A DNA stretch of 64,000 nucleotides from Paenibacillus vietnamensis (GTDB lineage Bacteria; Bacillota; Bacilli; Paenibacillales; Paenibacillaceae), in the NCBI RefSeq assembly GCF_020169515.1, contig NZ_JAHMHW010000010.1:62001-126000 (forward strand). The letters are read 5' to 3'. The position numbers and the translations under genes are program-made. The notes under the pieces are model-generated. The model ran no database searches, was not told where the DNA came from, and saw only the letters and a program-made list of their open reading frames with translations. Positions within the stretch are counted from its first letter, which is position 1. Each line of letters begins with the position of its first letter. Positions 43,068 through 54,029 of the stretch are shown piece after piece.

Positions 43068-45590
43068 CTACACATTAAATCCGAAATCATTGGCAAAGGC
43101 TATATCGATTATCACATCATGACGTAGGATCTCTAAGTCATTTTTTTCATCGTATGCCACTAAATAATACCTTTTCGATTTATCGTATTGCTTGTTCTTA
43201 AAGTTAAAGCGCAAACGGAAGATTCGTTTTTGCGGCTCTACATCTTTTTTATCTGCAACATATATATTCTCATTCGATATTTTTTCATTTTCTTCGGATA
43301 TGAAGAAAATCTTATAGCTAGATCCCTTAACTATATCGCTGATTGGCTCGTTCTGAATGAAATCCAGCGTAGTAATCAGGTTGGTGATTTTATGGACCAT
43401 ACTAATTAGAGTAATTTGAACAGTACGGATATCTTTGTGACCCTTCGCTGTCTTAACATCCAACACAGGAACAATCATTTCCTGCGGGGATGAGCCGCCA
43501 TGTACATAGTTCTGACCGCCGCCTGCAACCTTGAATACATTAGAGCTAACCGGGAAAGATACCACTTTGTTATCTTCATTGCCTAGAATTCTGCTCATGG
43601 TTACAGAACCAATACCATCTCTCTGAAGTGCTTGTTCGGACACAATAAAGCGGCGGTTAACAAACGAGCCTTTCTCAGATACATTAACGATCTTATCGCT
43701 TTCTTGCAACTTGTCCCGTTTATAGATAAAACCATGATCGGCAGTGACGATGTAATGTGTAGCACTTACATGATCCGTCAATTGCTTAATGAGATCATGG
43801 ATTTCATTGACCGCTTCTTCGCAAGCGTTGAAAACTTCATTTTCTGTATTGGGTTTATCGCCGCGAGCATCAATTTGATTGTGATAAATATAGATGACAT
43901 CCATACCGGTGAATACTTGACGAATCGCATCTCTTTTCATCGACTTGATATCATCAAATTGAATACAGCGGCTATTCGCATTAAAGCGCTGCAACACTGC
44001 CTCACGCTGATTCAAATCATCACAAGTTGTACCATCAACCAGAATACGATAATCATCCGTCATTTCCAGAGCTTTATGCGGAAGGAGCGCTGCCATACCA
44101 AGCCTTGTATACGACGGGAGCACACTAAGCATAGCTTCAAGTTTTGCAGTGCACTTCTCATCATCCTGCAATTTCGCCCAAAGAGTGTGGCCTGTCTCAT
44201 AACGAATGGCATCAGATATGATGACGACTACGCGCTCCTTTCGATTGCATATATACCGAGAATAGAAATTCCGCTGCAATGGCAGCGCAGTCATGGCTTC
44301 ATCATGAATCAATGCAGCGTTCCATTTGGTAATGATCTTATCTAAGTATTCATTGGTATAGATGTTCTCGATTAGATCTTGAAGTCGCTCAAAAACTGTA
44401 CTGTCCTTGAGCTTGTCGAAGTAGTAATAGAAATACCGGTAATGTGTATCAATCAGGTAGTCAGACTCACGATATTGATTGACAATACCTGTTAAATCAT
44501 CCGGACAGTTATAGCTACCTTCCATAATTAAATAATAAGCATGTTCCAGAAGTTGATATTGCATCTTGAAGATCTCTCCAAAATGCATATTACTTCGTTC
44601 TCGACAAATCATCGGAATCGTCATCCCACTTAGCTTAGTACCGGTATCCTCAGCCAGCAGCCGCTCTATGATCCAGTGAATGATCATCCGGTCAATCAAA
44701 GCAAATGTATCGCAGCGCAGTAATGCCTCAGCCCCTATAGCTTCCAATGCGTCAGTTGCATTCAATCCCACAGCCACATAATCAGACAGCTCGTTATATC
44801 GGTTGCGGTAAAGCAAGCTGTTCATCAAATTGTCCAGGAAGGCAATAATATTGCCAGACTTATAAGAAGTGAAACTATTCCACGACTTAGGAAGCTCAGC
44901 ATCCATATATCGCTCCGTGTAGGTCACGAATAAGGTGACAACAAGCTTCTCAAGAGTCGGCTTCACATCCGTATAGCCAAATTGCTTTTCGCAAAGCCTC
45001 CAGAAGGCGTGAAGGAGATCATACTTATCAAACTCCGACAGAAACTTATTATCCTCCATCCCATCATCTGTTAAAACAACACGAACAACTTCCTCGAGGG
45101 AAGCTGTTCGTGTCTTGCAGAGTACGCTCATAAGAGCAATTTCGATGGTCTCTCTGGTGAAATTCTCAATCTCCAGATCATAGAATCGCTGGGTTCTATC
45201 TTTCGCCCCAAAGAATTTGATGTATTTCTGGATGACTGGCTTATACTTCTCATCAATTCCAAGATCAACCGTAAGAAGTGATGCTCGATCCGCAAAAAAT
45301 TCTTTGGAGTACTTGATGGTATCGGCCAGATGATTATCCCGCACTGGCGGCTTGGGAAACGGTGCATAGATTAAATAATTATTCGTCCGATCCAGCCGCT
45401 CCAGAAAGTATTTAGTGTAAAACTGATTGTCGGACTCCAAATGGTACACTTTGGCATTAGACAATTCCAGTATAGCAATATCATCCGCAAACTCAGCCTT
45501 ATCGTCATACCAGAATACCAGCTTACGGGTATTGTCGCTGAACTCAGCATTGAGCTTGTCGGCAATCTGTTTCAAATTCAATTCAGCCAT
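43068..45590 (-). CDS. pglZ: BREX phosphatase-like protein PglZ
   Basis: A protein of about 840 residues of the alkaline-phosphatase superfamily. The ATG at 45590 (MAELNLKQIADKL) was chosen because AAGGGG lies 9 bases upstream; the reading from 45608 lacks a site. The PglZ domain metal-binding segments are visible: VVIISDAIRYETG around residue 455 and HYIVTADHGFIYKRDK around residue 625. The N-terminal 440 residues are helical and BREX-specific. The C-terminus carries an Ig-like module (ISEENEKISNENIY). PglZ is the signature protein of all BREX types. It lies between pglX and brxL in the usual type 1 order. Confidence 0.95.
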   Translation of the reverse strand: MAELNLKQIADKLNAEFSDNTRKLVFWYDDKAEFADDIAILELSNAKVYHLESDNQFYTKYFLERLDRTNNYLIYAPFPKPPVRDNHLADTIKYSKEFFADRASLLTVDLGIDEKYKPVIQKYIKFFGAKDRTQRFYDLEIENFTRETIEIALMSVLCKTRTASLEEVVRVVLTDDGMEDNKFLSEFDKYDLLHAFWRLCEKQFGYTDVKPTLEKLVVTLFVTYTERYMDAELPKSWNSFTSYKSGNIIAFLDNLMNSLLYRNRYNELSDYVAVGLNATDALEAIGAEALLRCDTFALIDRMIIHWIIERLLAEDTGTKLSGMTIPMICRERSNMHFGEIFKMQYQLLEHAYYLIMEGSYNCPDDLTGIVNQYRESDYLIDTHYRYFYYYFDKLKDSTVFERLQDLIENIYTNEYLDKIITKWNAALIHDEAMTALPLQRNFYSRYICNRKERVVVIISDAIRYETGHTLWAKLQDDEKCTAKLEAMLSVLPSYTRLGMAALLPHKALEMTDDYRILVDGTTCDDLNQREAVLQRFNANSRCIQFDDIKSMKRDAIRQVFTGMDVIYIYHNQIDARGDKPNTENEVFNACEEAVNEIHDLIKQLTDHVSATHYIVTADHGFIYKRDKLQESDKIVNVSEKGSFVNRRFIVSEQALQRDGIGSVTMSRILGNEDNKVVSFPVSSNVFKVAGGGQNYVHGGSSPQEMIVPVLDVKTAKGHKDIRTVQITLISMVHKITNLITTLDFIQNEPISDIVKGSSYKIFFISEENEKISNENIYVADKKDVEPQKRIFRLRFNFKNKQYDKSKRYYLVAYDEKNDLEILRHDVIIDIAFANDFGFNV

Positions 45591-45614
45591 TCGACTAGCC
45601 CCTTTCATGGCTCA

Positions 45615-48600
45615 TCAAATCTTCGCCAGAACATCCAGCTTTATGCCGTCTGTACCAGTCTGAACTTTATCATAATTGACTTTCACTCCGTCGTCCAGAT
45701 CGATGGAAATACGTGCGAGGGCCAGATGAGCAATCTTCTCGTCGTATTCCTTCGTTTCTTTCAGCTGTTTAGTCAGCTTTTCTTTCCGCTTAGTTGCCGT
45801 AGCCACTTCTCGCGCATTATTGCTATTGTTAATGGTTTCCTGCATCCGTGCAATTTCGCCATCATAGACACGCTGCATTTGGTGAAGGTAGTCAATTCGC
45901 AAGTTGCCGATTGTATCCTCATTATAGCGGTGCATATAGACAAGTCCTTTAAAACCATCTGCCTTCCCGCTATCAAATAGCCAATAGATCGGGCGTTTCT
46001 GATAAAGCTTGCAGTGATCTTTAAAGAAGTCCTTTAAGAAATAATTGCGGATGACCTCTCTAGATGAATTACCTTTGTTACCAAGAGCTTTGGCGATAAA
46101 GTCTAGATTTTCTTCCAGAGCATCTTCACCAAAAGACTCTTTCAGATATATACAGAACAAACCGACCAGATCATCCTCAAAATATTCTTCATCCGTTATT
46201 GGTATGATATTATTTTTATCTGGTATGAATGTGATGTATTTGCTTCTTTCCCAATTGTCACCGGCATAAGCAAGACCTTTTACATCAAGACTATAGCGGC
46301 CAAATATACAACCTACAACATAAGATATGAAAGAGCGCACATCACGACCGAGATCTGCTTTGCGAATTGTAATATCTTTATCCTCGACGTCTGGTGTAAG
46401 TTCATGTTGCAAATCGTAAATATTAATTAAGATCCGATTCAATTCTACTTCATTATTTTTCAACTGATTAAACTGATTTGAAGCGAATTGTTCCCATAAA
46501 ATAAATATATCAGCAAGATGGTTGCTACCTGATTTATATATTATAAAAGGATGCCCAAGAAAATCCCAACTAAACTCATAAGAATCCCAATCAGTTTTTG
46601 AAATAATAATGTTTTGTTGAACAATTTTCTCGACTTGATCAATATAATTGTTGTCTATGATTACAGGTATAGATGCAACATTTTCAATGTTGAATGTCAA
46701 CGTTGGGTTTAGAACCTTTAATATGTTATTTGCGAACTTACTACAAAGGACTGCTAACAAATATCTTTCATTTTCATCTTTGCAGAACATTGATGCTCCA
46801 CGACCGTCAAAGGCAAATCCCTGAAATGAATACCTCGCACCAAAATAAGACGTACTAACGTCTGACCAATTTATTGATGGTCGAAAAAAGTACTCCACAC
46901 TTGATGAACGATACCCTGGTAGATTTGTCATATATATTAATGAGGGTTTATCGTAAGCAATCACATAGTCGTTATTCCCATACCATTTACGAAAAGTTCC
47001 ACCTTTATTATAAGGTATAAATTTACAACCTGATTGATCAAAGTCCTTTTTATTTCCGCTATTAAATGAAATTTTATTAAAATTCACTTCAAACCATAAT
47101 TTAAGACATTTGTCATTATTACCAGTTGACATACCATGTCTGGGCTCCCCATAATCACGAATATTATTACTTGAACTAAATATTGAAATGACTTTTTCAC
47201 TTGCCCAATATGCAATTGGCTTTCCAGGGATTTTTGAGAAGCTTTCCTGTGCTGTTGTGTACAAATCTTGTTTTTTAATAAAAGCTTTTTCTTTTTCATG
47301 CTGGCTACCGTAATCAACCAAACGGGCATAAGTTCCTTTATAGTCATTTACGTGACTATTACGCAACACAAATGCGGTAGTCTGCACCACCTCACCTGCA
47401 ATCTCCTCAAATGCTCTTGCACCTAAATGCGCCATATTCAAGGTATCAAGCTGTAATAATCTCTGACGCAATTTTTCAAAGCTAGACAGAAACATCCAAG
47501 CGTGTTGGGTAATCATCGCCTGATAATAATATTTCTTAGTCATTTGCCCACATCGTTCCATGAGTACTGCGAATAAATCACTCTTGCTGTCAGGATAATT
47601 CTTCTTCACAAAATCTGACAACTTAGCTCCCATACCACTACTGCCCATATACGGTGGATTGGTTACTACGACATCATATTTCCGTGCCATGCAAGTAGCT
47701 ATCTTTACCAGTTGACATAACTGCTTTTGGGTAATGTCCAAATCAATAGTTTCCAGAGTCATCTGACCTTTATTGTCAGCGTTGTTGGTAAATTGAGAAA
47801 GAAGGTCCCAGTTTAGGTTTTCAATATTCAAGATAGAGCCATACTCCTTAGCATCCCACATTATATCCAGCAGATATTCCATCTGGCTTAATGCAATATT
47901 CCGTTGCTGTTCGATCATGTCTTGACCGAAATATTTCAACTGTCCACTGTTTATTCCATTGCTCTCATGGATTGAATAAACATTACAGTATGTTTTGTGG
48001 TCTAAGATGCGACGGTTGTACTGTCTTGCTTTCATCATTATAGCAAAATAAGCCAATTGGTAGGCACGGTTGTCTATGTCCAAACCATATAGATTGTTTT
48101 CAAGAATGCTCTTGGCAGCATCACGCTGACTATAACCATAGCTCTCATAAATTTGCATCAGGACATCAAAAGCGTACACCAGAATATGGCCGCTGCCCAT
48201 GCAAGGGTCGATCACCTTGATATCTTCCGGCTTGATTGTCTTATACTCTTCTCGAATCGCATTAAGCTGCGTCTGAACTTGTGGCTCTTGTTCAGCTTCG
48301 TTAAGATAATACTTCCATCCGGATTTCAAGTCATCATTCGGGTGCCTTTCAATCCAAAGTCGGCCAAGGCTATTCTCTACCATATAACGTACTAACCAGT
48401 CCGGTGTAAATAGCTGAGTAGCCGCGGGAATACGTTCCTTGGTAATCTTGACATTCTTTTTCAGCAAGGCAAAGGTTTCGTCTTTCGGCTCGGTATTATA
48501 ATACTGATAAAGCCAGCCGATGATCTCGACCTGACCTTCTTTTTCCACATTGAAGTCCTCTTCTGGGATATCATGCACAAGATGATAGACGACACCATCT

Positions 48601-49205
48601 TTGTCTGTAAAAGACACATTCATCAGCAGTTCTGTATAATCATTGGTCTTCTCAAACAACTCCGGCAGAATAGCATTCAGAACATTACACTGTTTGATAA
48701 AGAGCATACGGAATAGCTCATTTAGCTTATTGTCATTTTTCAGCTGTATGATCTGATCTTTTTCATAAGACTCATAGTCCAGATCAGCGTCAAAGGGGGA
48801 AGTCACCAAGTCAGGTTCAATCTTGCCGCTGCTCTCAGAAGACAGAACCCTGATTCTGGACGGTAAATAATCATTCACTTCCATAAAGCGCACAGCTATA
48901 AGGCGGTTAAACCAGGTATATGCAACCTCTTCAACCACGCTTTTGTAGGCTGTTGTATAATCAGTCTGCTTCTCTTTTTTCTGAATAACCTCTGTTAAAT
49001 TTCTACGTTGTTCGATTTCCATATCAGTGATTGAATAAGGTTCCCTAGCACCTATATCAAAGAATTGAACATTCTTTGTTGACTGCGGCAAAGGAGCTTT
49101 TATTCCCTTGTCTGTAATGCCCAATAGCCCTGCTTTGTATACGATCTCTGCAATGAGCTTGTTTCTCGCCCACACGGCAAAGTTTTTAATAGCTATCTTA
49201 TTCAT
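45615..49205 (-). CDS. pglX: BREX adenine-specific DNA methyltransferase PglX
   Basis: A 1196-residue class I methyltransferase that places the BREX self-mark, N6-methyladenine, on host DNA. S-adenosylmethionine motif I is DPCMGSGHILVYAFD (333-347) and the catalytic motif IV is TNPPYMG (515-521). The target-recognition part in the second half is AT-rich and irregular (about 47,000-46,400), as is usual for the variable region that sets sequence specificity. RBS GAGGAGA stands 9 bases before the ATG, 14 bases after the brxC stop. I see no frameshift or phase-variable repeat in the gene. Confidence 0.95.
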   Translation of the reverse strand: MNKIAIKNFAVWARNKLIAEIVYKAGLLGITDKGIKAPLPQSTKNVQFFDIGAREPYSITDMEIEQRRNLTEVIQKKEKQTDYTTAYKSVVEEVAYTWFNRLIAVRFMEVNDYLPSRIRVLSSESSGKIEPDLVTSPFDADLDYESYEKDQIIQLKNDNKLNELFRMLFIKQCNVLNAILPELFEKTNDYTELLMNVSFTDKDGVVYHLVHDIPEEDFNVEKEGQVEIIGWLYQYYNTEPKDETFALLKKNVKITKERIPAATQLFTPDWLVRYMVENSLGRLWIERHPNDDLKSGWKYYLNEAEQEPQVQTQLNAIREEYKTIKPEDIKVIDPCMGSGHILVYAFDVLMQIYESYGYSQRDAAKSILENNLYGLDIDNRAYQLAYFAIMMKARQYNRRILDHKTYCNVYSIHESNGINSGQLKYFGQDMIEQQRNIALSQMEYLLDIMWDAKEYGSILNIENLNWDLLSQFTNNADNKGQMTLETIDLDITQKQLCQLVKIATCMARKYDVVVTNPPYMGSSGMGAKLSDFVKKNYPDSKSDLFAVLMERCGQMTKKYYYQAMITQHAWMFLSSFEKLRQRLLQLDTLNMAHLGARAFEEIAGEVVQTTAFVLRNSHVNDYKGTYARLVDYGSQHEKEKAFIKKQDLYTTAQESFSKIPGKPIAYWASEKVISIFSSSNNIRDYGEPRHGMSTGNNDKCLKLWFEVNFNKISFNSGNKKDFDQSGCKFIPYNKGGTFRKWYGNNDYVIAYDKPSLIYMTNLPGYRSSSVEYFFRPSINWSDVSTSYFGARYSFQGFAFDGRGASMFCKDENERYLLAVLCSKFANNILKVLNPTLTFNIENVASIPVIIDNNYIDQVEKIVQQNIIISKTDWDSYEFSWDFLGHPFIIYKSGSNHLADIFILWEQFASNQFNQLKNNEVELNRILINIYDLQHELTPDVEDKDITIRKADLGRDVRSFISYVVGCIFGRYSLDVKGLAYAGDNWERSKYITFIPDKNNIIPITDEEYFEDDLVGLFCIYLKESFGEDALEENLDFIAKALGNKGNSSREVIRNYFLKDFFKDHCKLYQKRPIYWLFDSGKADGFKGLVYMHRYNEDTIGNLRIDYLHQMQRVYDGEIARMQETINNSNNAREVATATKRKEKLTKQLKETKEYDEKIAHLALARISIDLDDGVKVNYDKVQTGTDGIKLDVLAKI

Positions 49206-49219
49206 CTGCAGCGTCTCCT

Positions 49220-52200
49220 CTAGAACTCAATATTGATGATGGTGTCTTCATCCAACTCTTTCAGTATCCGTTCCCTTAGAGCGGCCATATACTTGTCAAC
49301 GTCCTGCGCCGACTCAATCTGCCAGGAAGCAGCAAGATTGACGGTCTTTATGCTAATGTTCTTCTTTTTCTTGATCTTTGGTTGAGGCTCGGGAATAGGT
49401 TGACTCTCAACTTCATCCTTATTGTATTTCTCGCTTTCCTCCTTCACTTTATCGCTGGCAATCTGCTCATCCTTCTTGGAGATATCATTAAGCAGCCTCA
49501 CTTTCAGAGCATCTGCTTCCACTTTAATATTTTGTAAAGTGGCTACATTGTTACATGTCCTCGCCTTTTCCAATATTTCCGCAAATAGCTGAAGGACGCG
49601 GTCGGTGAACTGTTCCTTGTACCCCTTGGTATCCAGAACATCGAATACTCTTTTACGGGCATCCGATATGACATCAATCACTGGGGTTACCATCTCTTCC
49701 AAGAGCTTTGTATACAACTCTGTAAATTGATCCAATCGTTCAGGTAACTTAGGAATATCTCCGTATGGCGTTTCTTTTCTCAGTATCGACTTAATTTCAT
49801 TTACGATACTTTCTACTTGTTCATCGACGATAAAGGTTTTACTATCTTCATAAATACCCATCAGTTTTAGAGCTTTTTCAAAGACAGTCTTCTGTTCTCC
49901 GGTAAAAAACAACTTAACAGGTTCATAATCTTCAGCAAAATCAAAATAATCATCCCGATCAGCATGAATCTTCTTGAAGAATTCTACCGGGGACTGAATC
50001 TGAATAAGTGCACGAAGCAAATTTTTACCGGAGGCTACAACCTTCTTGCCTGGAAGCGACTTGCTCTGGTACATGATTTCAAACTTTTCTAACTCATTCA
50101 GAATGTTCTTGCTGTAGCTCTGGAAGCTACGCATCATCGCATCGTCATCTTCATTAACGCTGGAAATGCCGAACAATTCCTTCATAACTTCGCGGACTGC
50201 CTTTTTCTGATTGTCATTGGCCTTCTCACGCCGTTCGGTCAGTAGCTTCTCTACGAATTCTCTCTTGGTAATATAGTTGATGATTTCTTCATCTGATTTA
50301 TTAAGCAAAGTAACGCTTGTTCCGTTTAGGGTGAATGAAATATCACCGTTCTTGAACAATTTGGCTACTAGCCATTCAACATCATCTTCCACGAATCCAT
50401 AGGGAGCCTTCATGAAGCGATCCATAAGACTCTTCATCGAAGTCTTCATGTGCATAGAGGTATTTCCGGTAATATAGCTGAGCATATCATTTAACGCATG
50501 AATATTCGATTCAGTGCCGCCTTCTAAAGAAAGGGTAAGCTGGTTAGAAGTCTTAAACATGGCCCGAATATTAGCCTCGCCCATAGCAGCATCAATATAT
50601 GGAAGTTTATGATATACAGTGGATACAAGGCGTCCTAGCGCGTCATTGATTCTAGCCGTCACCTCTTTAGAGCCGATCTGTGCTTTATCGCCATTCACAT
50701 AGATATCTGCATTTTTCAAGGAGTCAATCAGGAAAATCTTAGCGTTACCATTTCTTTCACGCATCTCCACACGCTTGGCATCTTTAATCTGTTCAAACTT
50801 AGTCAGCGTACTGGACGTCGTAAGGCGTAGATACTTCTCGATTTGCAGTGCACTTCTGATTTCATCCAAGAAGGCTGAATCATTCGGCAGTACGACAAGA
50901 ATTTCTCGTCCCTGACCAGATAGCATACGAAGCGTCGTTTCATCGGTACCATAATCGGAATTTGGAGTAAGCACTCTTATGCCGATATCATGATTCTGGT
51001 TCGATTTATAAGGTCGTTCATCCACAAATTGATTAAAAGCAAAACTATATCTGCCGTTAAACGACGTGTAACGATATTTTTTATCACTAAATATATCTTC
51101 AAAGATTAGCTCCGAAACCTTGCCGACGACCTCTGCCATCTCCACATTCTGATTATCAATTTCACGATTAATTTCCTGCTCTTCATCCGTTAGGAACACA
51201 TAGATATCTCCGTTCTTCTGAATCAGCATCTGACGAGCAAGAATTTTCAGGACTTCTTCTACCTGCTTTTTCAATTCAATTCTGTCGGTGTCGATATCAG
51301 AAATCATCAGACTAGTAATATTATCAATGTTTGCTGTAATCTCTTTCACATATTTAATCATGAAAAGGGTTTTCAAGACGTTTACGGCAAAACAGTCCTC
51401 TAGCTTATCCGGGTTTATATAACTGTTATCTATCGCGCGGCTGATTACTCCCTTATGACTGTGATCCAGGAACTGGTGTAATGCATCATAGAATACATTA
51501 AAAGGAATTAATGTTCCAGCGGTCTGTTCCATCAGCTTGACTGCAGATTCCTTAAACAGTGAAATCATGGATCGCTCGCCCTCAGACAAGTGCTTCCCTG
51601 ATGCGCCGTGTGTTCTGATGGAAGTCAGGACACTTCCTAGCAAGTTGAATTGATAGGGCACAAAGGGATACACGGCGGCAAAGTCCCGCTCATCAGCATA
51701 TAATTTCTTTTCTACACCATCATTGAACACTATCAAGTTTTTGATAATGGTGGCTTTCTGCTCATAGAGTAATCTAAGTGTCTGCTCAGCTGTTGTATTT
51801 TTGTCCAGAATTCTCTGTTTAATGACCTCATCCACATTTGCTGAGGATAGAGACAGGCGTGTATCGAAACGCCCTTGTATCTTGGAGAAGTCATTCCCCT
51901 TCGTCTTAGTAATGGAATCAATGTCTTGCTGGCTGGTCACGACAATCCATACCTTACCATGACAAGCTGTACCTAAATCCTCGGTTACCGTTTGCAAATT
52001 AAGCATCAGCTTCGAGTCGTCACCTATGTATTGGCCAATTTCATCCACCAAGAATACGACGTGGTGATTGCTCCCCTTACGGTCAAGGTATTCTTTCACC
52101 AGCCGCGCGAAATTTTCAATGCTAATAGTGTAAGGTTCAGTCGCTCGTTCACACCAGTTACGTGCAGCAGCCTCGCTCATAAAGCCCATTTCATCCAGTA

Positions 52201-52834
52201 CTTCTACAATGCTATCTTGAATAAAATCAAATTTGTGTCTGGAGGACTCCCATGACTTACCGAAGTTCTCTTCAAATAAGTTTTTAAACTCGACATAACG
52301 ATTTACTTCAACAAACCGTCTTTCCAGATCGGCAAGGAAGGGAATGGAACCACAAAATCCCTGCATTTCGTTAAACACTTTTAAAAAGACAGAGACAATG
52401 GCATCCTTGGAATGCTTGCCTGTCATTTCACTTTTTGAATCGATATTGAAAAGAACAACATCAGTCGGCACACTTGCGACCAGTTTCATGTCAGCGAGTA
52501 CCATTGGATCGACGATTTTGTTATCTTCTATGAAATAGTCAAGCGCTCTCTTACCGTGCACTTCTTTGTTGTCCAGCAGGTAGGAAAGAATTTTTAGGAA
52601 GTGAGATTTACCACTGCCAAAGAAACCTGAAATCCAAACACCCATTTTATCGGTATGGTCGTTGATCCCTTTCTTGTAACTGGAGAAGAAGTCGGCAAAG
52701 TGCTTTTGCAGCTCTTTTGTCACAACATACTCTTCAAGTTCTTGCTTGATATTTACTTCATCACCTTGCCCTACTTTAATTACGCCTTTAATATCTCGGT
52801 CAATGGGCCTAGAAAATATTTCCTTGATGTTCAT
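49220..52834 (-). CDS. brxC: BREX ATPase BrxC
   Basis: A 1204-residue ATPase of the BrxC/PglY family. Walker A is SGFFGSGKSHFL (69-80) and the Walker B region is HHVVFLVDEIGQYIGD near residue 265. The later DUF499-like region and a charged, Lys/Glu-rich C-terminal stretch (KEESEKYNKDEVE, then PQPKIKKKKN) are typical. BrxC is needed for both methylation and exclusion and assembles with BrxB and PglZ. RBS AAGGAG lies 9 bases before the ATG; the brxB stop is 12 bases upstream, so the operon is tight. Confidence 0.94.
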   Translation of the reverse strand: MNIKEIFSRPIDRDIKGVIKVGQGDEVNIKQELEEYVVTKELQKHFADFFSSYKKGINDHTDKMGVWISGFFGSGKSHFLKILSYLLDNKEVHGKRALDYFIEDNKIVDPMVLADMKLVASVPTDVVLFNIDSKSEMTGKHSKDAIVSVFLKVFNEMQGFCGSIPFLADLERRFVEVNRYVEFKNLFEENFGKSWESSRHKFDFIQDSIVEVLDEMGFMSEAAARNWCERATEPYTISIENFARLVKEYLDRKGSNHHVVFLVDEIGQYIGDDSKLMLNLQTVTEDLGTACHGKVWIVVTSQQDIDSITKTKGNDFSKIQGRFDTRLSLSSANVDEVIKQRILDKNTTAEQTLRLLYEQKATIIKNLIVFNDGVEKKLYADERDFAAVYPFVPYQFNLLGSVLTSIRTHGASGKHLSEGERSMISLFKESAVKLMEQTAGTLIPFNVFYDALHQFLDHSHKGVISRAIDNSYINPDKLEDCFAVNVLKTLFMIKYVKEITANIDNITSLMISDIDTDRIELKKQVEEVLKILARQMLIQKNGDIYVFLTDEEQEINREIDNQNVEMAEVVGKVSELIFEDIFSDKKYRYTSFNGRYSFAFNQFVDERPYKSNQNHDIGIRVLTPNSDYGTDETTLRMLSGQGREILVVLPNDSAFLDEIRSALQIEKYLRLTTSSTLTKFEQIKDAKRVEMRERNGNAKIFLIDSLKNADIYVNGDKAQIGSKEVTARINDALGRLVSTVYHKLPYIDAAMGEANIRAMFKTSNQLTLSLEGGTESNIHALNDMLSYITGNTSMHMKTSMKSLMDRFMKAPYGFVEDDVEWLVAKLFKNGDISFTLNGTSVTLLNKSDEEIINYITKREFVEKLLTERREKANDNQKKAVREVMKELFGISSVNEDDDAMMRSFQSYSKNILNELEKFEIMYQSKSLPGKKVVASGKNLLRALIQIQSPVEFFKKIHADRDDYFDFAEDYEPVKLFFTGEQKTVFEKALKLMGIYEDSKTFIVDEQVESIVNEIKSILRKETPYGDIPKLPERLDQFTELYTKLLEEMVTPVIDVISDARKRVFDVLDTKGYKEQFTDRVLQLFAEILEKARTCNNVATLQNIKVEADALKVRLLNDISKKDEQIASDKVKEESEKYNKDEVESQPIPEPQPKIKKKKNISIKTVNLAASWQIESAQDVDKYMAALRERILKELDEDTIINIEF

Positions 52835-52846
52835 TATGCGCGCTCC

Positions 52847-53425
52847 TTAATCAACGAGCTTAAATGCTCTGTAATAGTTATCGTCTTTAATTTCAGAAAA
52901 CAGAATCAGTTCCTGTCCGTCATACTTACCTGGAAAGAACATTACTACCGGCACGCGGTCAATCGCTTGATGCAGATTGTTCAATACCTTATGCGACCTA
53001 AGCAGCGGGTAGCATTTTCCTATTCCAGTCAACAGCACTACGGCATCTTGTGGTGTCCGCTCCTGAATATATTGAACAATTAGACTTGTATCATCGTTAA
53101 TTTGCAAGAGATTTCCGACTGACTTTACAATCCGTTCCATGCCCTTTTTCTTCTCGAATCTGAAGCACTGCTCCATAAAACCTTCCTGCTCAAGGATATC
53201 AATTATGATATTATAAAGATCAAAAACTATTAGTTCAAAGCCATCTGTCGACTTCAAATTCTTTGCTTTCATGTATTCGATTCGTTCTCTAACAATAAGT
53301 TCTTTCTCCGCTGGATAATCAAATACATAATAACCAACTTCATTGCCCAGACCTTTGTTCTGACGAAAACTCGGCATTTTAATCATTCGCTCTGCTATAT
53401 CTAATCTTTCTTCCAAACTGGCCAT
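52847..53425 (-). CDS. brxB: BREX protein BrxB (DUF1788)
   Basis: A 192-residue BREX type 1 protein. The DUF1788 pattern is visible: SLEERLDIAERMIKMPSFRQ at the start, YYVFDYPAEKELIVRERIEY, then DAVVLLTGIGKCYPLLRSH and the closing VPVVMFFPGKYDGQELILFS. It acts as a scaffold linking BrxC and PglZ. The ATG follows GGGGGTAAG and lies two bases from the brxA stop. Confidence 0.93.
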   Translation of the reverse strand: MASLEERLDIAERMIKMPSFRQNKGLGNEVGYYVFDYPAEKELIVRERIEYMKAKNLKSTDGFELIVFDLYNIIIDILEQEGFMEQCFRFEKKKGMERIVKSVGNLLQINDDTSLIVQYIQERTPQDAVVLLTGIGKCYPLLRSHKVLNNLHQAIDRVPVVMFFPGKYDGQELILFSEIKDDNYYRAFKLVD

Positions 53426-53426
53426 T

Positions 53427-54029
53427 TTATCTTACCCCCGTCAGGGTCTGTATCATCACTATCATCCCATTCTCTTTCATGCATTCTTCCAACTTCGGAT
53501 CTAAGATAGGCTTCAGAATCTGCCTGTTTCCGGGGGCACGATCTGTTACTCCAGCTTCCATCAGAAATGTCTTATAAGATCTGCTTAATCTTTGTAGCGT
53601 GTAATCCGTCCATTTAGCTACCTGTTCAATTTGCAATTGCTTATCCTTAAAGAAAATTCGAATGTCACTATCAGACAATTCATTACTGCCAATGATCAGC
53701 TTCTCCCGATAAACTTCATATACAAAATCAAAGAAGAGACTATCTGTCTGCATGATAGAAAGGAGAACAATAATCTTCTGCGTAGAGACATCGCTTTGTT
53801 CAAACATCAGATAAAATGTCTGATCTAAGCTTTTTACACGGTTAGTAACCGTATTATATATTTGAATTGCTCTTGCTTGTGTAGGGGCTGCAAATAAATT
53901 TTGATCTGCATTTAGAACTTTAATATCATCAAACGTTTTTCCATTATTGAGAAGGGCAACTACTTTACGAAATTCAGAGAACCAAAAGGAGTGCTTTACT
54001 GTCGCTGCACTATATTCTTTTTTTCTCAT
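53427..54029 (-). CDS. brxA: BREX protein BrxA (DUF1819)
   Basis: A 200-residue helical protein of the DUF1819/BrxA family: YSAATVKHSFWFSEFRKVVALL at the start, the conserved YLMFEQSDVSTQKIIVLLSI centre, FFDFVYEVYREKLIIGSN, and the winged C-terminal part ending in RQILKPILDPKLEECMKENG. BrxA binds DNA and resembles the RNA-antitermination protein NusB. It overlaps the upstream regulator gene by four bases. Confidence 0.92.
   Translation of the reverse strand: MRKKEYSAATVKHSFWFSEFRKVVALLNNGKTFDDIKVLNADQNLFAAPTQARAIQIYNTVTNRVKSLDQTFYLMFEQSDVSTQKIIVLLSIMQTDSLFFDFVYEVYREKLIIGSNELSDSDIRIFFKDKQLQIEQVAKWTDYTLQRLSRSYKTFLMEAGVTDRAPGNRQILKPILDPKLEECMKENGMIVMIQTLTGVR

Noticed and set aside
43632..44345. 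Plus-strand frame of 237 codons antisense to pglZ
   Set aside because: Shadow of pglZ; composition is atypical and no domain is visible.
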